This document shows, piece after piece, positions 55,385 through 64,000 of a stretch of 64,000 nucleotides of DNA. Within the stretch, counting starts at the first letter, position 1. Each line of letters starts with the position of its first letter. The stretch comes from Bacillus sp. 1780r2a1 (GTDB lineage Bacteria; Bacillota; Bacilli; Bacillales; Bacillaceae_H): assembly GCA_024134725.1 (NCBI GenBank), contig CP099863.1:1669501-1733500 (forward strand). Reading direction: 5' to 3'. The translations under genes and the position numbers were made by a program. The notes beneath the pieces are model-generated. The model searched no databases and had not been told where the DNA came from. It saw only the letters and a program-made list of their open reading frames with translations.

Positions 55385-56455
55385 TCATTCATCCCAGTTC
55401 TTACTGCTGATTTTCTCAATAATCCCGTGCAAATCCCCAGGCTTATGAAACTCAATCGGAGACGCACCTTTTTCAAACAGAATCGATTCCGCTTCAATTA
55501 ACGCCACATAGCGTCCGTTTACTTTCGCTAAGTGAATATTTTCCCCGAAATCCGCTAACAGTCCTTTAATCTCCGTTTCGCCAAGCTTCATTTTAAGCTC
55601 GGCATCAGGCGTATGTTCGACGATATGAGCAGCAGCTTCCATAACTTGATGGGTATCCAAACGTTCTTGAAGCTCACGCTTTTCACTTGTTGCCCACAGT
55701 TCCATGTCCGACTCAAACTGTTCAAGTTCTACGCTTTCTGCTTCAAACGTTTCGCTGACGTGTTCACGCACCATATCCATCACTTGTGTTTTCATAATCT
55801 CAGGCATCGGCTCGTTGTAGTCAATGAACTTTAAGAAGTCTTCAAAGTAACGGGCGTGAGACGCTTGGTGAATGACGAGTTCGCTTTCTTCCACCATGCC
55901 TTCTTCAGGCATGTAGGGGTATTGAATAGACTTCATGTTCTTGGTTGTAATGGCCATTTCTACATGGCGAATGAGTGTTGACTCATCGGTAATTGAAGCT
56001 ACTTTTGGTTCGAAATCACATTTTAAAATAAATACAAACGCATGATCGAAATATTTGCGTGGTACAGCGGATATAACTAAAAAAGCACCGCCTCGCACGG
56101 CTGCGGTATCTAAATATGCGTGAATAAACTGTTCGCTATTTTCCTCAAACTCTTCTTTTGTCGTTGCGAAGCGCGTGCGATGAAATAAGTTAAAGTTAGG
56201 GTTAGAATCCAAAGCGTGTCCAGGTTCTGTGACAAAGTACCCGAGTTTTGTGGGAACTTGTTCAGCCTTTGGGTGACGTTCAACCTTCCGTTTAACAATC
56301 TTTTTAAACTCACCGTCTAAAAAGTCTTTAATTGAGCTCTCTTCATACTCTTCTGTATCTAGCGTCTGAAAATGCTTGTAGCGTTTGTCTGCTTGTTCGT
56401 CTTTACCGTCTACTTGAATGACGTAAAATGATAAGAAATTAATTTTAAAATCCAT
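55385..56455 (-). CDS. Uncharacterised Bacillus protein (DUF3900-like)
   Basis: A 356-residue, strongly acidic soluble protein, beginning MDFKINFLSFYVIQVDG. It resembles Bacillus-restricted proteins I recall annotated as DUF3900, some loosely tied to nucleoid-associated proteins, without known function. AAGGTG lies 5 bases before ATG 56455. Codons appear GC-richer than the neighbours (ACGTTC, GCG, CCG are frequent), a possible sign of a different origin. Single-gene unit; no strong terminator seen. Confidence 0.68.
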   Translation of the reverse strand: MDFKINFLSFYVIQVDGKDEQADKRYKHFQTLDTEEYEESSIKDFLDGEFKKIVKRKVERHPKAEQVPTKLGYFVTEPGHALDSNPNFNLFHRTRFATTKEEFEENSEQFIHAYLDTAAVRGGAFLVISAVPRKYFDHAFVFILKCDFEPKVASITDESTLIRHVEMAITTKNMKSIQYPYMPEEGMVEESELVIHQASHARYFEDFLKFIDYNEPMPEIMKTQVMDMVREHVSETFEAESVELEQFESDMELWATSEKRELQERLDTHQVMEAAAHIVEHTPDAELKMKLGETEIKGLLADFGENIHLAKVNGRYVALIEAESILFEKGASPIEFHKPGDLHGIIEKISSKNWDE

Positions 56456-56624
56456 AGCTTCACCTTGTTTCATTAAGAGTTCATCATTTCAGTATAGTGG
56501 AAAAGAGAAAAAAGCGTCAATGATAAATAAAGCATAGTTAAACTTGAAAAAACGAAACTTTCTAAAATTTACAAAAAACAGTATAATAGGTAACGAGAGT
56601 CTAGTAAAAAAGGGAGGGAATTGT

Positions 56625-57881
56625 ATGACTGTAGAATTACATACGAATGAAGCGCCTACTCGTCTGAGGAGTAGACTTTCAAAAGTTGGACCTGGATTAA
56701 TCACGGCTGCAACGGGTGTTGGAGCTGGGGATTTAGTTGCTGCATTAGTAGCAGGGGCGACGCTTGGCATGACGTTCGCATGGGCTATTGTCGTAGGAGC
56801 CATTTTAAAGTATTACTTAAATGAAGGTGTAGGAAGATGGCAACTGTCAACTGGACAAACTATTTTAGAAGGCTGGAATTCAATGGGGAAATGGGCTACC
56901 AGCTATTTCGGAGTATATTCAGTTCTTTGGGGATTTGTATTTGGAGCCGCTGTTTCATCGTCGTGTGCTTTAGCCATGCATGCTTTATTTCCTCAGCTCC
57001 CGCTTTGGGCATGGGCGATTATTCATGCACTTATTGGTTTTATACTAGTTTGGAACGGGAGATATGCATTAGTTGAAAAGCTGATGACTATTTTTGTTGG
57101 CATCATGTTTGTTACGGTTGTAGGAACTGCCATATTGCTTTCTCCAAATCTAACAGCACTTGCTTTAGGCATGGTGCCAAAAGTACCTGAAGGCTCTTTG
57201 ATGAACGCTTTGGCTTTAATTGGAGGAGTAGGTGGCTCTATTACAATGGCTTCGTATGGGTATTGGATTCGTGAGAAAGGTTGGAACCATCGTTCTTGGA
57301 TTTCAATTATGCGTCTTGATTCAGCAGTTGCATATATTGTAACCGCTATCTTTACGCTATCTCTTCTTGTCGTAGGAGCGGAGTTTTTATTTGGGACAGG
57401 CATAACATTAAGTGGTGAGCAAGGTCTTGTCCAGTTATCGAGCATGCTAGGTGAGCGTTTTAATGAACCAATGCGCTGGTTATTTTTAATCGGTTTTTGG
57501 GCAGCGTCCTTTACGTCATTGTTAGGCGTATGGAACGGTGTGCCATACCTATTTGCTGACTTTGTTCGTATTATGAAAAAAGAGCCAAAAAATCCAGGGG
57601 TGGTCGTGGAGAAAACAAAACCATATCGTGCGTATTTAATCTGGTTAACATTCCCTTCCATGCTTTTATTGTTTATTGGAAAGCCTGTTGGCCTTATTAT
57701 GGCTTACGGTGCGTTAGGGGCATTATTTATGCCGTTTCTAGCTTTATCATTACTTTGGCTTTTAAATTCAAACCGAGTAGAAAAACAATATCGTAATCCA
57801 TTATGGAATAACGTTATGCTGGCTGTTTGTATTTTATTATTTATTGTACTAATGATAAACGAACTGCGTAATATATTTTAA
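56625..57881 (+). CDS. Nramp-superfamily transporter without canonical metal-ligand motifs
   Basis: A 418-residue protein with eleven helices that aligns to Nramp (GPGLITAATGVGAGDLVAAL in helix 1, ITMASYGYWIREKGW in helix 6). The canonical metal motifs DPGN and MPH are replaced by GAGD and MAS, so Mn/Fe binding as in MntH is unlikely. It may carry Mg2+, a non-metal substrate, or have another role. AAAGGGAGGG fixes the start at 56625; an upstream ATG at 56544 is not used. Single-gene unit. Confidence 0.8.
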   Translation: MTVELHTNEAPTRLRSRLSKVGPGLITAATGVGAGDLVAALVAGATLGMTFAWAIVVGAILKYYLNEGVGRWQLSTGQTILEGWNSMGKWATSYFGVYSVLWGFVFGAAVSSSCALAMHALFPQLPLWAWAIIHALIGFILVWNGRYALVEKLMTIFVGIMFVTVVGTAILLSPNLTALALGMVPKVPEGSLMNALALIGGVGGSITMASYGYWIREKGWNHRSWISIMRLDSAVAYIVTAIFTLSLLVVGAEFLFGTGITLSGEQGLVQLSSMLGERFNEPMRWLFLIGFWAASFTSLLGVWNGVPYLFADFVRIMKKEPKNPGVVVEKTKPYRAYLIWLTFPSMLLLFIGKPVGLIMAYGALGALFMPFLALSLLWLLNSNRVEKQYRNPLWNNVMLAVCILLFIVLMINELRNIF

Positions 57882-57895
57882 TTATATATAGAAGA

Positions 57896-57937
57896 GAACA
57901 GTATAAATGAAGAAACTCTTCATTTATACTGTTCTAA
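57896..57937. terminator. Long hairpin between Nramp and gltC
   Basis: GAACAGTATAAATGAAGA pairs with its full complement across a 3-base loop (18-bp stem). It overlaps the gltC stop. T-runs are weak on both strands. Confidence 0.7.
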
Positions 57938-58822
57938 CATAGCAAAAAAGGATTTAACAAACTCATAAAAGATTTGATCAGAGGGTGCTAAATTTCGGTT
58001 TCTTGGGATAATCATTCCAACTGTTCGTTTCACTTCAGGAGTATGGATAGGAATCTTTGTTGTGAATCTTGGCGTTGTTTCAGAGACCGTACTTTCAGGT
58101 AAAAGTGTAATTCCCATACCTGCTGAGACTAGACCTTTAATTGCATCTAAATCTTCACCTTCAGATGAGATATTCGGCATAAATCCAGCTTGCTTACAAG
58201 CATCCACGGCAATCTTACGAAGCACAAATCCATTTGGGAATAAAACGAAATCTTCGTTACGTAGATCACGAAGGCGTAAATTTTCCTGTGTTGCTAAGGG
58301 ATGACTTGAAGGAACAAGTGCCAGTATCTTTTCCGTAAATAAAATATGCCCTTCAATATCTTCATCGTCTACAGGTACAGGGCCTAAAAAAGCAATATTA
58401 ATATCTCGCTTCTTAACGGATTCAATAAGAAACTTATAAGAACCTTGTCTTAAGTGAAAAGCAACGTTTGGATGACTCTCTTTAAACGCAGATATAATCG
58501 TAGGTAAAAGATGACTTGATAAACTGGTAGGGAATCCGATTTTAATCGTTCCTCGCTCAGGATCTAAATATTCATCCACTTGCTCTTTTGCATAATCAAT
58601 TGCTTTCATAGCCGTTTCCGTATGTTCTAGAAATAATTTTCCAATCGACGTTAACTTTACATTTCTTCCTTCTCTTTGAAATAACTCCACGCCCAGTTCA
58701 TCTTCTAAATTGGCAATTTGTCGGCTGATAGCAGACTGTGCAACGTGCAAATGTTCAGCCGCTTCAGATACGTGCTCACGTCTGGCAACTTCCATAAAAT
58801 AGCGTAATTGTCTAAGTTCCAT
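57920..58822 (-). CDS. gltC: LysR-type activator of glutamate synthase, GltC
   Basis: A 300-residue LysR regulator matching B. subtilis GltC throughout: MELRQLRYFMEVARREHVSE, HVAQSAISRQIANLEDELGV, IGFPTSLSSHLLPTIISAF, and EGEDLDAIKGLVSAGMG. The N-terminal winged helix binds operators in the shared promoter region; GltC activates gltAB and its activity follows the glutamate/2-oxoglutarate balance. It is divergent from gltA. Confidence 0.95.
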   Translation of the reverse strand: MELRQLRYFMEVARREHVSEAAEHLHVAQSAISRQIANLEDELGVELFQREGRNVKLTSIGKLFLEHTETAMKAIDYAKEQVDEYLDPERGTIKIGFPTSLSSHLLPTIISAFKESHPNVAFHLRQGSYKFLIESVKKRDINIAFLGPVPVDDEDIEGHILFTEKILALVPSSHPLATQENLRLRDLRNEDFVLFPNGFVLRKIAVDACKQAGFMPNISSEGEDLDAIKGLVSAGMGITLLPESTVSETTPRFTTKIPIHTPEVKRTVGMIIPRNRNLAPSDQIFYEFVKSFFAMLEQYK

Positions 58823-58842
58823 TGGCTTACTCCTCCTCTATA

Positions 58843-58857
58843 TCTCGAAATGAGATT
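58843..58857 (+). promoter_or_regulatory. GltC operator (Box I-like dyad)
   Basis: ATCTCGAAATGAGAT is a perfect dyad with a T-N11-A LysR pattern, 21 bases before gltC and 102 bases before gltA. A less perfect ATCT-type half site follows near 58863 and could be Box II. Confidence 0.8.
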
Positions 58858-58959
58858 GGTTTCATCTAAATTATATATTGTTTATATTAATTTGAAAACT
58901 TAAAATATAACCAAGTGGTCTTAATAAATAGATAAAGAAAACGAACGGGGGAGAAAAAA

Positions 58960-61900
58960 ATGACATACAATCAAATGCCGAAAGCTCAAGGTCTCTACCG
59001 TCCTGAGTTTGAGCACGATGCATGCGGAATCGGATTATATGCTCACTTAAAAGGAGTGGCATCGCACGACATCGTAAAAAAAGGACTAAATATGCTTTGT
59101 CAACTAGATCATCGTGGTGGTCAAGGAAGTGATCCGCTAACGGGTGATGGAGCGGGATTAATGGTTCAAATTCCACATGACTTTTTTACAAAAGCATGTA
59201 CTGATTTTTCATTACCTCAAAAAGGTCGCTACGGTGTAGGCATGATCTTTTTCTCAAATAATGAGCAAGAACAACAAGAAATCGAAGCGTATATCAATGC
59301 TTTAATTGAACAAGAAGGGCAAGCGCTGATTGGTTGGAGAACTGTACCAACAAATGTCGGAAAAATCGGAAAAGTCGCGAAAGAAAGCTGTCCGCACGTG
59401 CGCCAAGTATTTATTGGTGCAGATGAAAGCATTACAGATGATTTGGCGTTCGAACGCAAATTATATATTATTCGTAAACAAGCTGAGTATTGGGCAGCAG
59501 AGCGTAAAAACCGCGTTTACTTTTCAAGTTTATCTAGCAGAACGATTGTTTATAAGGGTTTATTAACACCAGAGCAAGTAGATGCGTTTTACCTTGACCT
59601 ACAAGATGAAAGCTTTACATCTCCGTTTGCTTTAGTGCATTCACGCTTTAGCACAAATACGTTTCCGAGCTGGGAGCGCGCGCATCCAAATCGTTATTTA
59701 ATTCACAACGGCGAAATTAATACGCTTCGTGGAAATCAAAATTGGATGAAAGCACGTGAGCAGCAGTTCGTTTCAGAAGCTTTTGGTTCAGATCTTCATA
59801 AAGTACTGCCAATTTTAGATAGCGAAGGCAGCGACTCGTCCATTCTTGATAATGCACTTGAGTTTTTCGTGTTAGCAGGCAGAAAGCCAGCGCATGCTGC
59901 AATGATGATGATTCCAGAACCTTGGACTGAGAATCCTCATATGTCTGATGAGAAGCGTGCATTTTATGAGTACCATAGCGCTCTTATGGAGCCATGGGAT
60001 GGACCGACTGCTATTTCATTTACTGATGGAAAACAGATTGGTGCAATCTTAGATAGAAATGGATTGCGTCCAGCGCGTTATTACGTGACAAAAGATGATT
60101 ATATTATTCTTTCTTCTGAAGTAGGAGTTATTCCAGTAGAAGAGGACAATGTTCTTTATAAAGAGCGTTTAAGCCCAGGAAAAATGTTGCTAATTGATTT
60201 AGAAGAAGGGCGCATTATTTCAGACGAAGAAATTAAAGCTGAAATGGCGCAAGCAGCACCGTATCAGCAGTGGTTAGATGAGCAGATGGTAAAGTTAGCT
60301 CACTCAGCTGATGAAAAGCCGGAATCTTTTGACGATTTAGTTGTGCGTCAAAAAGCATTTGGCTATACGTATGAAGACATTCATAAATATTTACTACCGG
60401 TCGTGAATGAAGGTAAAGATCCGTTAGGTTCAATGGGAAATGATACGCCACTTGCGGTTCTTTCAGATCGACCTCAATCGCTATTTAATTATTTTAAACA
60501 GTTGTTTGCGCAAGTAACGAACCCTCCAATCGATGCAATTCGTGAGCAGCTTGTTACTTCAACAATGACGCTGTTAGGTGCAGAAGGTAATTTATTGCAT
60601 CCAACAGAAGAAAATAGTCGCCGCATCCAGCTAGAAACGCCAGTGTTAACGAATGGACAGCTTCAAACGTTAAAAGAAGATAGTATTAAAGGTTTCAAGA
60701 GTGCTGTTCTTTCAACAGTATTTAAAGATGACTTGAAAACATCTTTAGAAGGCTTATTTAATAATGCAGAAAAAGCAATTGTAGAGGGTGCTAGTATCTT
60801 AATCCTGAGTGATCGAGATATTAATGCTAACAGTGCTGCGATGCCAATTTTATTAGTTGCAAGTGCTCTTCACCAGCATTTAATTCGTCGCGGAAGTCGT
60901 ACAAAGGTCAGCTTAGTTATTGAATCTGGAGAAGTTCGTGAAGTACATCATTTTGCAGCTTTAATTGGTTATGGAGCAGACGCAATCAACCCTTATTTAG
61001 CATTTGCAACGTATGATTATGAAATTGCAGCTGGTAATTTAAAAACGTCTTATCAAGTAGCGGTAACAAAGTATGTAAAAGCAGTTACTGAAGGCGTTGT
61101 AAAAGTAATGTCTAAAATGGGAATTTCTACTGTGCAAAGTTACCGAGGAGCTCAAATCTTTGAAGCAGTTGGAATCGGTGAAGAAGTTATTGCAGCTTAC
61201 TTTACAGGTACAGCATCTCAATTAGGAGGAATTGGTCTAGACGTTATTGGAAGAGAAGCGCGTACACGTCACCAATTAGCTTATGCTGAAGCATACGAGC
61301 AGACTTTAGAGTCGGGAAGTGACTTCCAATGGCGAAAAACGGGTGAGCATCATGCGTTTAACCCGAAAACGATTCATACCTTACAATGGGCTTGTCGAAA
61401 AGGTGATTACGATTTATTTAAGCAGTTTTCCGAGGCTGCAAACGAAGAGCGTATTGGGTTCTTACGTAACCTGTTTGCCTTTAAACAAGAACGTCCAGCT
61501 CTTTCAATCGATGAAGTAGAATCTGTGGATTCTATTGTTAAACGCTTTAAATCAGGCGCTATGTCGTTTGGTTCTTTGAGTGAGGAAGCACACGAAGCAT
61601 TAGCCATTGCAATGAATAAATTAGGTGCTAGAAGCAATAGTGGTGAAGGTGGAGAAAATCCAAGACGCTATGAGCTTGATGAAAACGGTGATAACCGTCG
61701 AAGTGCCATTAAACAAATTGCATCAGGACGATTTGGTGTGAAAAGTCACTATTTAGTAAATGCTGATGAGTTGCAAATTAAAATGGCTCAAGGAGCTAAA
61801 CCAGGAGAAGGCGGACAGCTGCCAGGAAACAAAGTATATCCATGGGTTGCAGATGTTCGTGGATCTACTCCGGGAGTGGGATTAATCTCTCCTCCACCAC

Positions 61901-63513
61901 ATCATGATATTTATTCAATTGAAGACTTGGCTCAGCTTATTCATGACTTGAAAAATGCCAACCGTAATGCTCGTATTAGCGTTAAGCTTGTATCAAAAGC
62001 AGGTGTTGGAACGATTGCTGCTGGTGTTGCAAAAGGTGTAGCAGATGTAATTGTTATTAGTGGATACGACGGTGGAACAGGTGCGTCACCAAAAACGAGT
62101 ATTAAACATACGGGCCTACCTTGGGAGTTAGGTTTAGCGGAAGCTCACCAAACTCTAATGTTAAACGGCCTTCGCGAGAAGGTAGTGCTAGAAACAGACG
62201 GAAAGCTAATGACAGGAAAAGACGTTGTTATGGCAGCACTTTTAGGTGCAGAAGAGTATGGGTTTGCTACGGCTCCACTAATTGTATTAGGCTGCATCAT
62301 GATGCGTGCTTGCCATTTAGATACATGTCCTGTTGGTGTAGCAACACAAAATCCAGAGCTTCGTAAAAAGTTCTTGGGTGAGCCAGATCATATCGTAAAC
62401 TATATGCGTTTTGTTGCACAAGAAGTTCGTGAAATTATGGCGGAGCTAGGGTTCAAAACAATGGAAGAGATGGTTGGACGCACAGATGTGCTGCATGTTA
62501 GTGAGCGTGCACAGTCACATTGGAAAGCGCAGTACTTAAATTTGACAACACTTTTACATCAAGTAGATGGTGTGCGTACGTTTAAGACACCTCAAAATCA
62601 TAAAATTGATCAGTCTCTAGATGTGCAAAAAATCTTACCTGCTGTACAGCAAGCGATTGAAGAGCAATATCAAGTGGACCTTTCATTAGATATTCATAAT
62701 ACGAATCGAGTGGTAGGTACGGTTGTTGGTAGTGAAATTACCAAACGTTACGGTGAGCAAGGATTGGCTGAGGATACGATTACGCTTCGCTTCTCAGGTT
62801 CAGCTGGCCAAAGTTTCGGAGCATTTATTCCAACTGGTATGACGCTCCATTTAACAGGTGATGCCAATGACTATATTGGTAAAGGTTTGTCAGGTGGAAA
62901 AATCACGGTATCTGCACCAAAGCAATCTACTATCGTTTCAGGTGACAATGTTATTGTTGGAAACGTTGCTTTTATCGGTGCAACAAGTGGAGAAGCATAC
63001 GTAAGTGGTAGAGCAGGTGAGCGATTTGCAGTTCGTAACAGCGGTGCGCATGTTGTGGTGGAAGGTATCGGGGATCACGGCTGTGAATATATGACAGGTG
63101 GTCGAGTTGTTGTTCTGGGAACTGTTGGTAAAAACTTCGGAGCAGGTATGTCAGGTGGTATTGCATACGTACTGGCAGATGATAAAGACGAATTTAAGAA
63201 GCTTTGTAATCAAGAAATGATTGGTTTTGAAGGTTTAGAAGCTCATGAGGCAGGCGAAGTAAAAGCGATGATTGAGCGTCACCTTGAATATACAAATAGC
63301 CAAAAAGCAGCCTTTGTTTTAGAGAACTGGTCACAAATGATTAGTAAGTTCGTAAAAGTTATTCCAAATGATTACAAGCGTATGATTACTCGTATTGAAG
63401 AACAAAAAGAAGCAGGGCTTTCTGAAGAGGAAGCAATTATGAGCGCATTTGAAGAAAATGCACAGCAAGAAAAGAAGTCAATTTCAAAACAACAAGAAGC
63501 GGTAGCTCAGTAA
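58960..63513 (+). CDS. gltA: Glutamate synthase, large (alpha) subunit
   Basis: A 1517-residue enzyme that moves the glutamine amide to 2-oxoglutarate, making two glutamates. The N-terminal 21 residues are a removable propeptide before the nucleophile Cys22 ([11 protein letters not shown]); a class II amidotransferase domain ([20 protein letters not shown]) follows, then the FMN domain and the 3Fe-4S Cys cluster ([20 protein letters not shown]), and a C-terminal beta-helix rich in G ([11 protein letters not shown]). GGGGGAG precedes the ATG. It is 16 bases from gltB. Confidence 0.96.
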   Translation: MTYNQMPKAQGLYRPEFEHDACGIGLYAHLKGVASHDIVKKGLNMLCQLDHRGGQGSDPLTGDGAGLMVQIPHDFFTKACTDFSLPQKGRYGVGMIFFSNNEQEQQEIEAYINALIEQEGQALIGWRTVPTNVGKIGKVAKESCPHVRQVFIGADESITDDLAFERKLYIIRKQAEYWAAERKNRVYFSSLSSRTIVYKGLLTPEQVDAFYLDLQDESFTSPFALVHSRFSTNTFPSWERAHPNRYLIHNGEINTLRGNQNWMKAREQQFVSEAFGSDLHKVLPILDSEGSDSSILDNALEFFVLAGRKPAHAAMMMIPEPWTENPHMSDEKRAFYEYHSALMEPWDGPTAISFTDGKQIGAILDRNGLRPARYYVTKDDYIILSSEVGVIPVEEDNVLYKERLSPGKMLLIDLEEGRIISDEEIKAEMAQAAPYQQWLDEQMVKLAHSADEKPESFDDLVVRQKAFGYTYEDIHKYLLPVVNEGKDPLGSMGNDTPLAVLSDRPQSLFNYFKQLFAQVTNPPIDAIREQLVTSTMTLLGAEGNLLHPTEENSRRIQLETPVLTNGQLQTLKEDSIKGFKSAVLSTVFKDDLKTSLEGLFNNAEKAIVEGASILILSDRDINANSAAMPILLVASALHQHLIRRGSRTKVSLVIESGEVREVHHFAALIGYGADAINPYLAFATYDYEIAAGNLKTSYQVAVTKYVKAVTEGVVKVMSKMGISTVQSYRGAQIFEAVGIGEEVIAAYFTGTASQLGGIGLDVIGREARTRHQLAYAEAYEQTLESGSDFQWRKTGEHHAFNPKTIHTLQWACRKGDYDLFKQFSEAANEERIGFLRNLFAFKQERPALSIDEVESVDSIVKRFKSGAMSFGSLSEEAHEALAIAMNKLGARSNSGEGGENPRRYELDENGDNRRSAIKQIASGRFGVKSHYLVNADELQIKMAQGAKPGEGGQLPGNKVYPWVADVRGSTPGVGLISPPPHHDIYSIEDLAQLIHDLKNANRNARISVKLVSKAGVGTIAAGVAKGVADVIVISGYDGGTGASPKTSIKHTGLPWELGLAEAHQTLMLNGLREKVVLETDGKLMTGKDVVMAALLGAEEYGFATAPLIVLGCIMMRACHLDTCPVGVATQNPELRKKFLGEPDHIVNYMRFVAQEVREIMAELGFKTMEEMVGRTDVLHVSERAQSHWKAQYLNLTTLLHQVDGVRTFKTPQNHKIDQSLDVQKILPAVQQAIEEQYQVDLSLDIHNTNRVVGTVVGSEITKRYGEQGLAEDTITLRFSGSAGQSFGAFIPTGMTLHLTGDANDYIGKGLSGGKITVSAPKQSTIVSGDNVIVGNVAFIGATSGEAYVSGRAGERFAVRNSGAHVVVEGIGDHGCEYMTGGRVVVLGTVGKNFGAGMSGGIAYVLADDKDEFKKLCNQEMIGFEGLEAHEAGEVKAMIERHLEYTNSQKAAFVLENWSQMISKFVKVIPNDYKRMITRIEEQKEAGLSEEEAIMSAFEENAQQEKKSISKQQEAVAQ

Positions 63514-63529
63514 GAAAGGGGAGAGTAAA

Positions 63530-64000
63530 ATGGGAAAACCAACAGGATTTATGGAAATTAAACGTGAAAAAGGCAAAGAAAGAGATCCTTTAAAACGTTT
63601 AAGTGACTGGAACGAATATGCTGCTCCTTTATCTGATGAGGCACTGAGTCGACAAGGAGCACGATGTATGGATTGTGCAACTCCATTTTGTCATATGGGG
63701 ATGGATATTAATGCTTTTACATCGGGCTGTCCAATTTATAATTTGATTCCAGAATGGAACGATTTAGTATATAGAGGTCAGTGGAAAGAAGCACTTGATC
63801 GTTTAGTAAAAACAAATAACTTCCCTGAATTCACAGGGCGCGTCTGTCCAGCGCCTTGTGAGGGATCCTGTACATTAGCTATTTCAGACCCTGCAGTTTC
63901 AATCAAAAATATTGAACGAGCAATTATTGATAAAGGGTTTGAAAACGGTTGGATTACACCGCGTATTCCAGAGAAGCGTACGGGGAAAAAGGTAGCCATT
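63530..64000 (+). CDS. gltB: Glutamate synthase, small (beta) subunit (partial, runs off the window)
   Basis: 157 codons are present. The N-terminus [17 protein letters not shown] matches B. subtilis GltB, and the cysteine groups for two 4Fe-4S clusters are visible ([35 protein letters not shown]). The FAD/NADPH domain begins at the window end (GKKVAI). It supplies electrons from NADPH to GltA. GGGGAGAG precedes the ATG. Confidence 0.95.
   Translation, partial: MGKPTGFMEIKREKGKERDPLKRLSDWNEYAAPLSDEALSRQGARCMDCATPFCHMGMDINAFTSGCPIYNLIPEWNDLVYRGQWKEALDRLVKTNNFPEFTGRVCPAPCEGSCTLAISDPAVSIKNIERAIIDKGFENGWITPRIPEKRTGKKVAI

Noticed and set aside
55366-55390. ACTACGTACTTTT as a Ter-like sequence
   Set aside because: Core mismatch (CTACGTAC) and no agreement in the flanks.
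57023-57661. Minus-strand open frame of 212 codons inside the Nramp gene
   Set aside because: Opposite-strand shadow of a recognised transporter.

Overview
The window is chromosomal DNA of a low-GC Gram-positive member of the Bacillaceae. The clearest markers are close homologues of the Bacillus replication terminator protein Rtp, LtaS, MotA/MotB, TcyP, DhaS, GltC and glutamate synthase, an AbrB-type regulator, SD sequences of the AAGGAGG kind, and frequent TTG/GTG starts. Gene content with staphyloxanthin-type crtP/crtQ/crtO would suit a pigmented Bacillus or Priestia-like species; the genus is an inference. There is no rRNA, tRNA, phage, insertion sequence or CRISPR array. An rtp gene suggests the window lies near the replication terminus.

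Layout. 1-5.8 kb: tail of an unidentified gene, a YjiH-like membrane protein, Hsp20, rtp flanked by two candidate Ter-like sites, an AbrB-family regulator, a MATE exporter and an SDR oxidoreductase. 5.9-9.1 kb: carotenoid tailoring genes, with crtP divergent from crtQ-crtO. 9.1-17.5 kb: ltaS, xpaC and a TelA-family gene, two related secreted proteins, a polysaccharide deacetylase and a K+/H+ antiporter with a 20-codon leader ORF. 17.7-25.4 kb: an M28 aminopeptidase, tcyP, a Bacillaceae intergenic repeat, dhaS, a P450-fold protein that has lost its haem-ligand loop, and a small kinase-like protein. 25.5-33.4 kb: motAB behind a candidate sigma-D promoter, DUF2071, nhaC, an amino-acid permease and a PrsA-like foldase. 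33.5-43 kb: a two-component system, allantoinase, a POT peptide transporter, and a 2-hydroxycarboxylate transporter with malic enzyme. 43-51.4 kb: YetF/ZIP membrane genes, a LOG protein, aspartase plus a second ACT-domain malic enzyme, and the PH-domain pair YdbS/YdbT. 51.4-58 kb: a UPF0210/ACT operon under a glycine riboswitch, an M14 carboxypeptidase, a cold shock protein and an atypical Nramp protein. 58-64 kb: gltC divergent from gltA and gltB (gltB cut by the window end).

Carbon and nitrogen logic. The 2HCT transporter with malic enzyme, and aspartase with MleA, both feed C4 acids to pyruvate. The glt operon with GltC makes glutamate. Peptide, cystine and amino-acid uptake plus secreted peptidases point to growth on amino acids. 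Points most worth following up are the haem-less P450, the glycine-riboswitch UPF0210 operon, rtp with its flanking sites, and several hairpin-type intergenic elements.
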